From: Cryobacterium ruanii
GTDB taxonomy: Bacteria; Actinomycetota; Actinomycetes; Actinomycetales; Microbacteriaceae
Reading direction: 5' to 3'
NCBI RefSeq assembly: GCF_004404055.1
Contig: NZ_SOHK01000012.1
Coordinates: 62,001 to 126,000, forward strand
Length of the DNA: 64,000 nt
Shown: positions 54,614 through 63,195 of the stretch, piece after piece
How the letters are laid out: each line of letters opens with the position of its first letter
Numbering within the stretch: the first letter of the stretch is position 1
Position numbers and translations under genes: made by a program
The notes under the pieces: model-generated
What the model was told of the DNA's origin: nothing
What the model saw: only the letters and a program-made list of their open reading frames with translations
The model's database searches: none

Positions 54614-55888
54614 TCAAACCCGGGCAGTCGACGCCGCTGCAAGGGACGGCACCGCATCGACCAGAGCCCCGTGGATCAGGTCGGTGGTGACTTCGGTGAG
54701 CACCGCGAGCCCGGCGACCATGTCGGCATCCGTGGAGAATTCGCGTTCACAGTGCGAGACGCCGTCGACGCTCGGAATGAACAGCATGATCGAGGGCACG
54801 ATGGTGTTCATCGCGACCGAGTCGTGCCCAGCCATGGTCTGGATGCGGCGGGTCGACAGCCCCGCACGTGCGGCCGCCTGCTCGGCCAACTGCAGTCCGT
54901 TCTCTGGAAAATACCTGATTGGACGAATATCGAAGTCGGTGACGTTGATCTTGATGTCGTGTTCGAGGGCGAGCGCGGCCATCTTCTCAAGCAGGGTGGC
55001 GCGGGCCGCCTGCACGATCTCGGGGTCGCCGCTGCGCAGGTCGGCGACCAGGCGTACCCGGCGGGCCACGACGATGGGGGAGTTGGGTTCGAGGGTCAGC
55101 TGCCCGACCGACGAGACGATGGCCTCGTCGACGAAGTCGTAGGTGACCTCACGCACCATGAGGATGATTTTGGCGGCGGCCACGAGGGCGTCGTGCCGGT
55201 CGGCCATGGCGGTTGCCCCGGTGTGGGACTGCTCGCCGAGCACCTCGATGTCGAGCTTCTGGGTGTACCAGCTCCGGTCGACCACCCCGATCGCGATCTC
55301 CTCGCGCTCCAAAATGCGACCCTGCTCGATGTGAATCTCGGCGTAGCTCACCGTGACCGGGCGGGGGTCGGTGCCGAGGTAGCCGGTGTCGGCGAGGGCC
55401 GCGCGGGCGGTCACTCCGGCCAGGTCGGTCACGTCGAGCATCTTCTCCTGGTCGAACAGGCCAGCAAACACGCTGCTGCCCATGACGCTCGGCGCGAACC
55501 GGCCGCCCTCTTCATTGAACCAGTTCACGACGGCGAGGTTGAACGGTGGCACCGCGCCGCTTTTCGTGACGAGCTCGTCGACGTTGCGGGCGGCGTGCAG
55601 CGCGGCGAGTACGCCGTAAGCGCCGTCGAAGCGCCCGCCGAGCGGCTGGCTGTCGAGGTGCGAACCGACGAGCACGTACGGGGCGCCGAGGGTCCATTCG
55701 ATCAGTCCGAACATGTTGCCGATGCCATCCACGTGCAGGGTATAGCCGGCGTCGGTGACCCACTTCGAAAACCAGGCGCGGCTCTGGGCGTCTTCGGCGG
55801 TGGCTGCCTGTCGGTCGACGCCCTGGTGGGGCGTAGCGCCGATGGTGGCAACGTGGTGGAAGTCGGTCAGAAAATCAGCAGATGACAT
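54614..55888 (-). CDS. M20 family Zn-dependent hydrolase (N-carbamoyl-L-amino acid hydrolase / allantoate amidohydrolase type)
   Basis: The 424-residue protein has the dimetal site in order: His/Asp in GSHLDSQPLGGRFDGAYG, Glu-Glu in NWFNEEGGRFAPSVMGSS, His in EIHIEQGRILE, GEQSHTGATAMADRHD in the lid domain, and a late His in AGHDSVAMN. These enzymes cut carbamoyl or ureido groups from amino acids or purine-degradation products. It is flanked by an amidase and an MHS transporter on the same strand. Confidence 0.9.
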   Translation of the reverse strand: MSSADFLTDFHHVATIGATPHQGVDRQAATAEDAQSRAWFSKWVTDAGYTLHVDGIGNMFGLIEWTLGAPYVLVGSHLDSQPLGGRFDGAYGVLAALHAARNVDELVTKSGAVPPFNLAVVNWFNEEGGRFAPSVMGSSVFAGLFDQEKMLDVTDLAGVTARAALADTGYLGTDPRPVTVSYAEIHIEQGRILEREEIAIGVVDRSWYTQKLDIEVLGEQSHTGATAMADRHDALVAAAKIILMVREVTYDFVDEAIVSSVGQLTLEPNSPIVVARRVRLVADLRSGDPEIVQAARATLLEKMAALALEHDIKINVTDFDIRPIRYFPENGLQLAEQAAARAGLSTRRIQTMAGHDSVAMNTIVPSIMLFIPSVDGVSHCEREFSTDADMVAGLAVLTEVTTDLIHGALVDAVPSLAAASTARV

Positions 55889-55934
55889 GGGTGCTCCTTC
55901 AAGAGATATCGGATAGAACGGATTGCCGCAGCGC

Positions 55935-57266
55935 TCAGCCCAGACGCCCCCGCGTCTCGGGGACCTTAGTGAGGGTCACGAGCAGGAACACGATGACGGC
56001 GGCGCCGGCCATGTAGAAGCCGGGGGCGAACGCAACGCCCGAGCTGGCGACGAGAGCGGTACCGACGAGCGGTGCGGTGCCGCCGAAGATGGCGTAACCG
56101 AGGTTGTAGCTTACGGCGGCGCTTGTGAAGCGGGTTCGGGTCGTGAAGATCTCGACGAAGAAGGTGTAGCAGCCGCCGCCGTAGATGCACAGCGGAATGA
56201 CGAACAGGATCTGGCCGAGCAGGGCGAGTGACAGATTGCCGCTCGTGACGAGCATGAAGCTCGGGATGGCGAGAACGGCGATCGCGGCCGATCCCGCGAT
56301 GAGCATCGGCTTACGCCCGACCCGGTCGCCGATGCGCCCGCCGATCGGCAGCATCACGGCGTACAGCGCGAGGGCGGCCGCGTTGGCCAGCAGGGACTGC
56401 TCGCGGCCGAGGTTGCCGGTGGTCTGCACGTAGGCCACGAAGTAAGCCGAGAGAAAGTAGAAGCCCATCGCGGTGAGGCCCATCACGAAGATGACCTGCA
56501 CCATGCGCAGCTTGTTCTCGAGGAAGGTTTCCTTGATTGGGCTGAATTCTTTGGTCTTGGTGGCCTGGGCGTCGGTGAACGATTTGCTCTCTCTGGTCTT
56601 GCTGCGAATCCACACGCCGAACAGGGCCAGCGGCAGGGCGAGTAGGAACGGCAGGCGCCAGCCCCAGGCGGTGAACGACTCGTCGGACATGCTCTGGCTC
56701 AGGATGAGGATCATCGTCCCGGCGAACACCGAGGGCAGCGCGGTGGCCGCGATGGTGATGTTCAGCCAGAGACCGCGGCGGTCGATCGGTGCGTGTTCGA
56801 AGACGAACGAGGGGGCGCCGACCGATTCGCCGCCGGCCGAGAAGCCCTGCACGAGGCGCAGGAGCAGCAAGAGCAGGGGAGCCCAGACGCCGATCTGGGC
56901 GAAGGTCGGTAGCAACCCCATGCACGCGGTCGCGGTTCCGATGGCGAGCAGGGTGATGGCGAGCACTTTGCGTCGCCCGATCTTGTCGCCGAGGGCGCCG
57001 AAGAACAGGCCGCCGAGCGGGCGCACGACGAACGCGACACCGAAGGTGGCGAAGGTGGCGAGCAGGGCCAGGATTGGATCCGAGCTTGGAAAGAACAGTT
57101 GGGAGAAGATCACGGCCGTGAGGCCGTAGAGGGTGAAATCGTAGAACTCGATGAACTGGCCGATGCTGCCGCCGAGCAGCACGCGCTTCTGCAGGCTGGT
57201 GATTTTCTTCGGAGGAGCGGTCTCGGCTGGCGAACTGATCGGGGTGGTGGCGGCGGTCGCGGTCAT
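55935..57266 (-). CDS. MFS transporter, metabolite:H+ symporter (MHS) type
   Basis: The 443-residue, 12-helix protein has SLQKRVLLGGSIGQFIEFYD and FTLYGLTAVIFSQLFFPSSD at the N-terminus and RPLGGLFFGALGDKIGRRK, the signature of the MHS (ProP/ShiA-like) subfamily. It should import an organic acid or ureide. ATG 57266 is preferred; GTG 57275 is possible. It is the first gene of the leftward catabolic unit. Confidence 0.92.
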   Translation of the reverse strand: MTATAATTPISSPAETAPPKKITSLQKRVLLGGSIGQFIEFYDFTLYGLTAVIFSQLFFPSSDPILALLATFATFGVAFVVRPLGGLFFGALGDKIGRRKVLAITLLAIGTATACMGLLPTFAQIGVWAPLLLLLLRLVQGFSAGGESVGAPSFVFEHAPIDRRGLWLNITIAATALPSVFAGTMILILSQSMSDESFTAWGWRLPFLLALPLALFGVWIRSKTRESKSFTDAQATKTKEFSPIKETFLENKLRMVQVIFVMGLTAMGFYFLSAYFVAYVQTTGNLGREQSLLANAAALALYAVMLPIGGRIGDRVGRKPMLIAGSAAIAVLAIPSFMLVTSGNLSLALLGQILFVIPLCIYGGGCYTFFVEIFTTRTRFTSAAVSYNLGYAIFGGTAPLVGTALVASSGVAFAPGFYMAGAAVIVFLLVTLTKVPETRGRLG

Positions 57267-57558
57267 GAAATCCACCGTACGATCGCGATGATTCCGGCGT
57301 TCGCCGCTGCGTTTCTAACCGGTGAACTCTGCATGAGCCGTATGTCGGTCATATTGCGGCGCATCCGCTGGTGTGTAACCGGGGCGACACGTGAATTGCC
57401 TGCTCGAACACTGATCCTCCTTGATCACTGCTGTCGCGATCCCGGTCACGGACGCATGCTGCCGGGAATGTGCGACTGATTGTGATCAAGCTTGCGCGTC
57501 GCGAAAGATCCTTGTCCAATTGATTCTCGTGGCCGACCGCATCGATTTTGGTGATGGG
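57267..57558. other. intergenic region upstream of the MHS transporter
   Basis: About 290 bases lie between the transporter start and the LysR stop. No gene is seen. A LysR operator would be expected here, but I cannot point to a clean T-N11-A palindrome. Confidence 0.35.
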
Positions 57559-58473
57559 CTAGGGGCGAGTCGCGCCGTACAGCCGGAGGCAGATGTCTTC
57601 GAAGGCCAGCGCTCGCCGGGTGGGTAGGGTGCTGTCGAGGCGCACGAGCATGACCTCGCTCGGTGGAAACTCGTCGGTCAACCGCAGCGGCACAACGCGC
57701 CCGCCCGAGTACGGCACATCGTTGTAAACCCGTTGGTTGAGCAGGGCGTAGCCGTGTCCCTGGGCCACGAAGGAGCGCACCGTTTCGTAGCCGGCGAACC
57801 GGTGGCGCACGTTGGGCTCCACCCCGGCCAGCGCGAACAGGCTCTCGTAATATTCCCGGCTGTGCGGCAGATCGAGCAGAATAAGGGGTTCGCCGGCGAG
57901 GTCGCGCAGGGCGATTTCCTGCCCGGGGGTGTTCGCGGCGTGGTGTCCCTCGGGAACGATTACGTGTGGGGGGACCCGCTCGAGTACCTGGCTCGAGAAA
58001 CCGCTGCCGAGGCCGTGCCCGTACATGAGCGCGAGGTCGCAACGTCCCTCGCGCAGAGCGGTCTGCAGCGAGGCGAGGTCGGCTTCGAGAAAGGTCACGT
58101 CCACGCCGTGATGGGTGGCCTCGAACGCCTTAAGAATGGCCGGCAGCCGAAACGAGGCCAGCGGTGAGAATACGCCGACGGTCAGCTCGCCGGAGAGGGT
58201 CTCGGCGGCGCCGTAGGCCGACTCGAACAACAAATCGGCGTGATCGAGAAATCCTTTCAAGTCGAGAGCAAACCTGCGGCCGGTCGCGGTGAGCTTGAGC
58301 CCGGTCGACGGGTTGCGCAAGAATAATTGGGCGCCGAGCGTGCGCTCCAACTCCGCCATCGCCGTCGAAACGGCGGACTGGCTCACGAGCAGCCGGGCTG
58401 CGGCCTGGGTCATGCTCTCCAACTCGGCGACGACGGCGAAGTACCGCAACTGCGTGAGGGTGAAGTGTCGCAT
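57559..58473 (-). CDS. LysR family transcriptional regulator
   Basis: The 304-residue protein starts MRHFTLTQLRYFAVVAELES with the N-terminal winged helix (SMTQAAARLLVSQSAVSTAM) and a two-lobed effector domain (LTVGVFSPLASFRLPAILKA). It resembles LysR proteins of amine/urea-type catabolic loci. It is on the same strand as, and upstream of, the transporter-hydrolase-amidase run and is the likely activator. Confidence 0.9.
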   Translation of the reverse strand: MRHFTLTQLRYFAVVAELESMTQAAARLLVSQSAVSTAMAELERTLGAQLFLRNPSTGLKLTATGRRFALDLKGFLDHADLLFESAYGAAETLSGELTVGVFSPLASFRLPAILKAFEATHHGVDVTFLEADLASLQTALREGRCDLALMYGHGLGSGFSSQVLERVPPHVIVPEGHHAANTPGQEIALRDLAGEPLILLDLPHSREYYESLFALAGVEPNVRHRFAGYETVRSFVAQGHGYALLNQRVYNDVPYSGGRVVPLRLTDEFPPSEVMLVRLDSTLPTRRALAFEDICLRLYGATRP

Positions 58474-58685
58474 CGGACTCCGGATCGGGTGGCAGCCGGG
58501 AGGGGGCATTCCGTCCGAGCGCCTGAGTTGATTAATCGTAGCGCCGGGCATTCGTTCGGACGCGAACGAGAGGGCGACGCGACGCGCAAGTGTATGCCGC
58601 GCGCGGCGCCCTCTTGCGACCCTCGTGTGGGGGGTAGTATCACCGCAATCGGGATCTTCCCGCGCATGAAATGAAAGGTCGAACT

Positions 58686-58850
58686 ATGAACCCGTTACTC
58701 ATCATTGTGGCCGTCGTTGCGGTGGTGCTGCTCATTACCGGAGGCCTGGTGCAGTCGCTTCAATTTCTGCTCTGGGTAGGTATCGTGCTCGCGATCATCG
58801 CGGTGATCATGTTCCTGATGAGGTCGATGTCAGGACGAAAGAGCGTCTAA
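58686..58850 (+). CDS. 54-residue double-helix membrane protein
   Basis: ATG 58686, preceded by GAAAGG, encodes MNPLLIIVAVVAVVLLITGG, then LVQSLQFLLWVGIVLAIIAV and a basic tail RSMSGRKSV. It has two membrane segments and positive residues at the C-terminus. A strong terminator follows, so it is a stand-alone transcript. I do not know its function; similar short hydrophobic proteins are common in actinobacteria. Confidence 0.75.
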   Translation: MNPLLIIVAVVAVVLLITGGLVQSLQFLLWVGIVLAIIAVIMFLMRSMSGRKSV

Positions 58851-58871
58851 CTCTGCATGGTTCCAAGGTGC

Positions 58872-58911
58872 CCGGCACGAGGAGCATGGATTCCTCGTGC
58901 CGGCTGTTTTC
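58872..58911 (+). terminator. rho-independent terminator after the 54-residue protein gene
   Basis: CCGGCACGAGGA (58872-58883) pairs perfectly with TCCTCGTGCCGG (58892-58903), followed by CTGTTTTC. Confidence 0.88.
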
Positions 58912-58942
58912 TGTACCGGACCCCGCCTGGTCGGGGCCCGCC

Positions 58943-59245
58943 TCAGACCAGGGGGGCCAGGAAAGTCAGTGTCGAACCGTTGCCCTCGATGATCGGCCCG
59001 AGTGCTCGGTTGAACTCGGCACCGTAGGCGGTGGCGCGGTGGGCGTCGAACGCTGCGGGGTCGCGGTACTCCTCGTAGACGAAGAAGGCCGCCGGGTTGC
59101 TGCCAAGTTGGTGTGGATCGAAGCGGATGCAGCCCGCTTCCTCTCGCACGTGGGCCGTGAGGTCCTGCAGTAGGCGGGCGACCTCATTCTCGTGTCCGGG
59201 GAGCGCCGTGAACTCGGCGTACAGGGCGATAACCGGGCCGGTCAT
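58943..59245 (-). CDS. antibiotic biosynthesis monooxygenase (ABM) domain protein
   Basis: The 100-residue ferredoxin-like barrel starts MTGPVIALYAEFTALPGHEN and has VREEAGCIRFDPHQ and FFVYEEYRDPAAFDAHRATA, typical of YgiN-like putative quinol monooxygenases. The role is unknown. It is divergent from the LacI regulator, and the operator-like palindrome at 59346 lies between them. Confidence 0.88.
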   Translation of the reverse strand: MTGPVIALYAEFTALPGHENEVARLLQDLTAHVREEAGCIRFDPHQLGSNPAAFFVYEEYRDPAAFDAHRATAYGAEFNRALGPIIEGNGSTLTFLAPLV

Positions 59246-59345
59246 GCCTTGCGCGCCCCGGTCATGATCGCGACCCCGTCGGTCGAGCTGTGTGCGGTGC
59301 GATTCATTGGTGAACCTCCTCTAATCAGACGGAAGACAATCTTCC

Positions 59346-59359
59346 TGACAACGATGTCA
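59346..59359. promoter_or_regulatory. LacI-type operator candidate, copy 1
   Basis: TGACAACGATGTCA has perfect five-base arms around a central ACGA and sits 63 bases before the lacI-family start. The 13-base core TGACAACGATGTC recurs exactly at 59423. Confidence 0.6.
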
Positions 59360-59399
59360 TTTATAGTTTTAGACGACTGTTGCTATAGAGTCAAGGAAC

Positions 59400-59419
59400 T
59401 TAATCACGTTGGAGATTAA
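59400..59419. promoter_or_regulatory. inverted repeat TTAATC-N8-GATTAA just before the LacI start
   Basis: Six-base perfect arms at 59400-59405 and 59414-59419 surround the ribosome-site region (GGAG). It may be a second operator or an RNA hairpin masking the start. Confidence 0.4.
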
Positions 59420-59421
59420 TC

Positions 59422-60474
59422 GTGACAACGATGTCGGAAAGCACCTCCGGCACTGCCCCGCGCGCTCGACCGACCATGCGCCAGGTCGCCGCGCTGGCCG
59501 GCGTGGGCATCAAGACGGTTTCTCGGGTCATCAACGGTGAGCCCAACGTGTCGCCGGCCATGATCGCGAAGGTCAAGGAAGCCGCAGACAGCCTCGATTA
59601 CCAGCCCGATCTGCATGCCGGCAACCTGCGCCGGGCCGATGGACGTACCAAGACCCTGGGCCTGCTCGTCGGAAGCGTCGCCAATCCGTTCTACGGCACG
59701 CTGCACCGGGCAGTCGAGGAGGCTGCAACGGCGCGCGGCATCGCGGTGTTTGCCTCGAGCCTCGACGACGATCCCGGTCGCGAGCAGGGCCTGGTTTCGG
59801 CGTTCCTGCAGCGGCGGGTCGATGGGCTGATCCTGACCACGGTCACGAAGAGTCAGGCCTACCTGGCTGCGGAGTTGCGCCGTGGAACCCCGCTGGTCTT
59901 CATCGACCGCGAGCCGGCCGGCATCGAAGCGGATGCCGTCGTCAGCGACAACGCCGCCGGTTCCGCCCTTGCCACCCGGCACCTCCTCGCACACGGGCAC
60001 CGCCGCATCGCCTACCTGGGGGACTTCGACGCCATCCAGACGGCTCGCGAACGTCGTCGTGGGTTTCTCGAGGAATTGGGACGAGCGGGCGTTGCCACCC
60101 GCGACATCCCGGTCGTCGTCGACCTGCACGATGAAGCCGCGGCGAACCGGGCTGTGCTCGCCCTGCTCGACTCGGCTGATCCACCCACCGCCTTGTTTAC
60201 CAGCCAGAACCTTGTCACCATCGGTGCGATCACCGCGCTGCGCGACCGTTCACTGCAAAACCGGGTGGCCCTGGTGGGGTTCGACGATATTTCCCTCGCC
60301 GATCTGCTCAGCCCCGGCATCACCGTCATCGCCCAGAACCCGCAGCGGATCGGCGAACTCGCGGCCGAGCGGCTGCTGGCGCGCCTCGACGGCGATCGCA
60401 CCCCCGAACATTCCTATGTCGTGCCGACCGAGCTGATCGCTCGCGGCTCCGGAGAGATTGGACCCCATGCCTGA
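59422..60474 (+). CDS. LacI family transcriptional regulator
   Basis: The 350-residue protein starts at a GTG. Its N-terminal helix-turn-helix has RQVAALAGVGIKTVSRVING and the hinge helix region; the periplasmic-binding-like domain begins TKTLGLLVGSVANPFYGTLH. An operator-like palindrome core lies inside its first codons. The stop overlaps the next (PfkB kinase) start by eight bases, so the sensed ligand is likely a sugar. Confidence 0.93.
   Translation: MTTMSESTSGTAPRARPTMRQVAALAGVGIKTVSRVINGEPNVSPAMIAKVKEAADSLDYQPDLHAGNLRRADGRTKTLGLLVGSVANPFYGTLHRAVEEAATARGIAVFASSLDDDPGREQGLVSAFLQRRVDGLILTTVTKSQAYLAAELRRGTPLVFIDREPAGIEADAVVSDNAAGSALATRHLLAHGHRRIAYLGDFDAIQTARERRRGFLEELGRAGVATRDIPVVVDLHDEAAANRAVLALLDSADPPTALFTSQNLVTIGAITALRDRSLQNRVALVGFDDISLADLLSPGITVIAQNPQRIGELAAERLLARLDGDRTPEHSYVVPTELIARGSGEIGPHA
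59423..59435. promoter_or_regulatory. LacI-type operator candidate, copy 2, in the lacI 5' codons
   Basis: This exact copy of TGACAACGATGTC spans codons one to five of the regulator gene. Together with copy one, 77 bases away, it could support autoregulation by looping. Confidence 0.45.
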
Positions 60475-61363
60475 ACTCAGCGCCCCCGCCCGTGTCGTCG
60501 TCGTCGGCGACGCCCTGATCGACGTATTGCGTGACTCGGCGGCCAGTCGGGAATTCGCCGGCGGCGCCGCCCTCAACGTGGCGGTCGGCTTGGCCGTGCT
60601 CGGGGTGCCGACCACCCTCATTGCCATGGTCGGCGACGACGACGACGGCGCGGTGCTTCGGGCCTTCCTCGACCAGCACGGCGTGGAGCTCATCGCGACC
60701 CCGGGCCCGCTCGGCTCGTCGCGAGCGGTGTCCGACCGCACCGATGGCGAGCCCCGCTACTTCTTCAACGACGCCGCGAAAGCGCGCCGCATCGACTTCG
60801 GTGTCGCCGAGCGCACCGCGCTCGAGGCCGCCAAGCTCGTCGTCGTGAGCTGCTTTCCGTTCGACGACACCGCGCAGACCGAAGCATTCGCCGCCTGCGT
60901 AACCGACCCGGAACGGCGCCTCGTGATCGACCCCAACCCGCGAGCTGGCATGCTGCACGACGGGCCGCGGTTCGTGCGCAACTTCCAAGCGCTCGCCGCG
61001 CGTAGCCTGCTCGTCAAGGTGGGCGACGAAGACGCCGATCTGCTCTACGACAGCACGCTCGATGAGCTGCGGGAACGGCTCGTCGACGCGGGGGCCCACA
61101 CCGTGCTGGCGACCGCCGGACGCCTGGGCGCCTCGGTCTCGTTCGCAAACAACGAGCTGATCAGCGCGCCGATCGCCGAGCTCGACGGGCCCGTCATCGA
61201 CACGATGGGTGCAGGGGACGCGACGCTGGCGGCATCCGTTTGCACGATCGTGAACGACGGGGTGCCGCAGGATTCCGACGCGTGGCAGGCCCTGCTGGCC
61301 GACGCTATGCTCACCGCCGCCGCTACCTGCCGGCACGAGGGTGCGCTGCTGCGCCGGCCGTAA
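60467..61363 (+). CDS. PfkB family carbohydrate kinase
   Basis: The 298-residue ribokinase-fold enzyme has VVVVGDALIDVLRD, FAGGAALNVAVGLAVLGVPT near residue 27, and the catalytic VIDTMGAGDATLAASV. It is most like fructokinases, but the substrate is not settled. ATG 60467 is preferred over TTG 60458. It is translationally coupled to the LacI regulator; no transporter is adjacent. Confidence 0.91.
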   Translation: MPELSAPARVVVVGDALIDVLRDSAASREFAGGAALNVAVGLAVLGVPTTLIAMVGDDDDGAVLRAFLDQHGVELIATPGPLGSSRAVSDRTDGEPRYFFNDAAKARRIDFGVAERTALEAAKLVVVSCFPFDDTAQTEAFAACVTDPERRLVIDPNPRAGMLHDGPRFVRNFQALAARSLLVKVGDEDADLLYDSTLDELRERLVDAGAHTVLATAGRLGASVSFANNELISAPIAELDGPVIDTMGAGDATLAASVCTIVNDGVPQDSDAWQALLADAMLTAAATCRHEGALLRRP

Positions 61364-61384
61364 CGAGCGGATGCCCGCGGCTGG

Positions 61385-61957
61385 TTACGCCTCGGGTTCG
61401 GCCGCGGCGTCGGTCAGCTTCAGGCGCGAACGAATGGCGTCGCGAGCCTGCTGGGCGGCGCGGCGCACTTCCTTGTCGGAGTCGCGCAGGCGCACCTCGA
61501 TCGTGGCGATGTTGGCTTCGGTGCCCTGGTCGGCGAGGGCGTGCAGCGCGGCGGAACGCACGCGCGGGTGCTCGTCGGTGGTGAGGCGCACAAGCTTGGG
61601 CACGACCTGCAGGCCGCGCAGCAGCACGACCTTCGCGCACATTTCGCGTACGCGCCAAGCCTGGTTGTTCAAACCGACGACGATGTACGGAGCGGCCTGC
61701 TCGCCCCAAACGTGCAGTAGCGCGCGGGCGCCCCACAATTCGGGCCAGTACAGCGCGGGAGCACCCTCGAGAATGCCGAGCGCGTGGCGCCCGCCGGCGT
61801 AAAGCAGAAAGTCTTTGCCGGCGTTCTTGGCACGCAGCAGGGCCACGGAATTGTCGATGACGACGTTCTCGCCGTAGTGCGCGACGGCGGCGCGAATGCG
61901 TTCCTCGGTCGGCAGGTCGATCGGAAGGTCGGGGTGCGGAATCAATTTGTTTTGCAT
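61385..61957 (-). CDS. HEAT-repeat domain protein
   Basis: The 190-residue alpha-helical protein starts MQNKLIPHPDLPIDLPTEER. The C-terminal two thirds have HEAT-like units: NQAWRVREMCAKVVLLRGLQ, DEHPRVRSAALHALADQG, DSDKEVRRAAQQARDAI. Such scaffolds bind proteins; some actinobacterial relatives are annotated as PBS-lyase-like. There is no catalytic motif. Confidence 0.82.
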   Translation of the reverse strand: MQNKLIPHPDLPIDLPTEERIRAAVAHYGENVVIDNSVALLRAKNAGKDFLLYAGGRHALGILEGAPALYWPELWGARALLHVWGEQAAPYIVVGLNNQAWRVREMCAKVVLLRGLQVVPKLVRLTTDEHPRVRSAALHALADQGTEANIATIEVRLRDSDKEVRRAAQQARDAIRSRLKLTDAAAEPEA

Positions 61958-61995
61958 AGCCCTCTTACGCTACCTCCCCTACTGCTCCCCACGCT

Positions 61996-62055
61996 CGCGA
62001 GAGCGCAAAAAGGGGCCATTGAGAGCGACAATCGGGCACTTTTCGCGCGCTCGCG
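61996..62055. repeat. long imperfect palindrome with GGGCACTTTT arm
   Basis: Outer arms start CGCGAG at 61996 and end CTCGCG at 62055; an inner ATTG/CAAT stem closes the loop AGAGCGA. About 19 of 24 outer positions pair with one bulge. It lies between the leftward GNAT and HEAT genes. Confidence 0.6.
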
Positions 62056-62229
62056 GAGCGAGATATCACTGCGCGATAGGCGGGGCATCGACGTGCGGAG
62101 CTTAGAGATGACTACGAAACTGGAGCTGTTCCGGTAGGTGGGTACCGCACCTTCACGATGTAAGGGTGCCCAGGGCGCAAGACTCGGCTGCGCCTTAGCT
62201 AAGAACCGGGCCGCCGCCTCGATGCGAGG

Positions 62230-62676
62230 TCAGGTGAGAGCGAGCTCGAAGCCGGAGGCGTGCTCGTAGATGCCGTAGTTGCCGATGTCGGTGAAGCCGA
62301 GGCTGCGGTAGAGGGCGAGGGCCTCGGGCTGGGCGTAACCGGTCTCCAGGCGCATCCGCTCGTAGCCGAGGCTGCGGGCGAGCGATTCGAGTTCACGCAG
62401 AATCGTGCGGGCGTGGCCCTGGCGACGGTAAGCGGGGTTGGTCCACATACGTTTGACCTCGGCGGTCGTGGCGTTGAACTGCCGCAGGCCACCACCGGCG
62501 ACCGTCGTGTCGCCGTCGACGAGCACGAGAAAGCCGCCGCTCGGTGCTTCGAACTCGGCGCCGTCGACGTCGTGCACCGAGTCGCCGTCGCCATAGCGGG
62601 TTTCGTATTCGCGGTGCAGGTCGAGCAGGAGAGGGACTACCTCGGGGTCGCCGAGGCGCACGGATACACATTTCAC
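62230..62676 (-). CDS. GNAT family N-acetyltransferase
   Basis: The 148-residue protein from GTG 62676 begins MKCVSVRLGDPEVVPLLLDL. It has VKRMWTNPAYRRQGHARTIL, the acetyl-CoA pyrophosphate-binding R-x-x-G-x-A motif, and YAQPEALALYRSLGFTDIG. The substrate is unknown. The open frame extends to ATG 62745 but would then run into the start region of the divergent dehydratase gene. Confidence 0.87.
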   Translation of the reverse strand: MKCVSVRLGDPEVVPLLLDLHREYETRYGDGDSVHDVDGAEFEAPSGGFLVLVDGDTTVAGGGLRQFNATTAEVKRMWTNPAYRRQGHARTILRELESLARSLGYERMRLETGYAQPEALALYRSLGFTDIGNYGIYEHASGFELALT

Positions 62677-62748
62677 GATTACCAGTGTGCGCCTTGTTAG
62701 GGCCAGCTCCTGACCGGTCTGCCAGGGCTCTCTGAGTAGACTCAACGG

Positions 62749-63195
62749 GTGTCAGTGAACCCAGAGTTGCAGGGGCGGGTCTTTCCGCCGGTCGCACCGT
62801 ATCTTGTCGGCCGTGAAAAGGTGCGCGAATTCTCCCGCGCCGTGTTCGCGACCAACCCGATCAACCACGATCCCCAAGCGGCCCGCGCGGCCGGCCACGC
62901 CGACGTTGTAGCCCCGCCCACCTTCGCCGTGGTCGTGCAGGAGGCCACGCTGGCCCAACTGCTCGCCGAACCCGACGGCGGCATCGACTTCACCCGCGTC
63001 GTGCACGGCGACCAGCGCTTCAGCTATACCCGCCCGATCGTCGCCGGCGACGAGCTCACAGCGACCCTCGCCGTGACGAGCATCAAGACGCTCGGCGCTC
63101 ACGCGATGGTGACCGCCGAGTCCACGATCGTCGACGCAGCCGGCGCCCACGTCGTGACAGCGACCTCCACCCTCGTCGTCAGGGGAGACGAATGA
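62749..63195 (+). CDS. FAS1-like/MaoC N-terminal dehydratase subunit (HadA-like)
   Basis: The 148-residue hot-dog protein starts at a GTG, MSVNPELQGRVFPPVAPYLV, and has VAPPTFAVVVQEA and RVVHGDQRFSYTRPIVAGDE. It corresponds to the structural subunit of (3R)-hydroxyacyl-ACP dehydratase pairs. It overlaps the catalytic subunit gene by four bases. Confidence 0.88.
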   Translation: MSVNPELQGRVFPPVAPYLVGREKVREFSRAVFATNPINHDPQAARAAGHADVVAPPTFAVVVQEATLAQLLAEPDGGIDFTRVVHGDQRFSYTRPIVAGDELTATLAVTSIKTLGAHAMVTAESTIVDAAGAHVVTATSTLVVRGDE

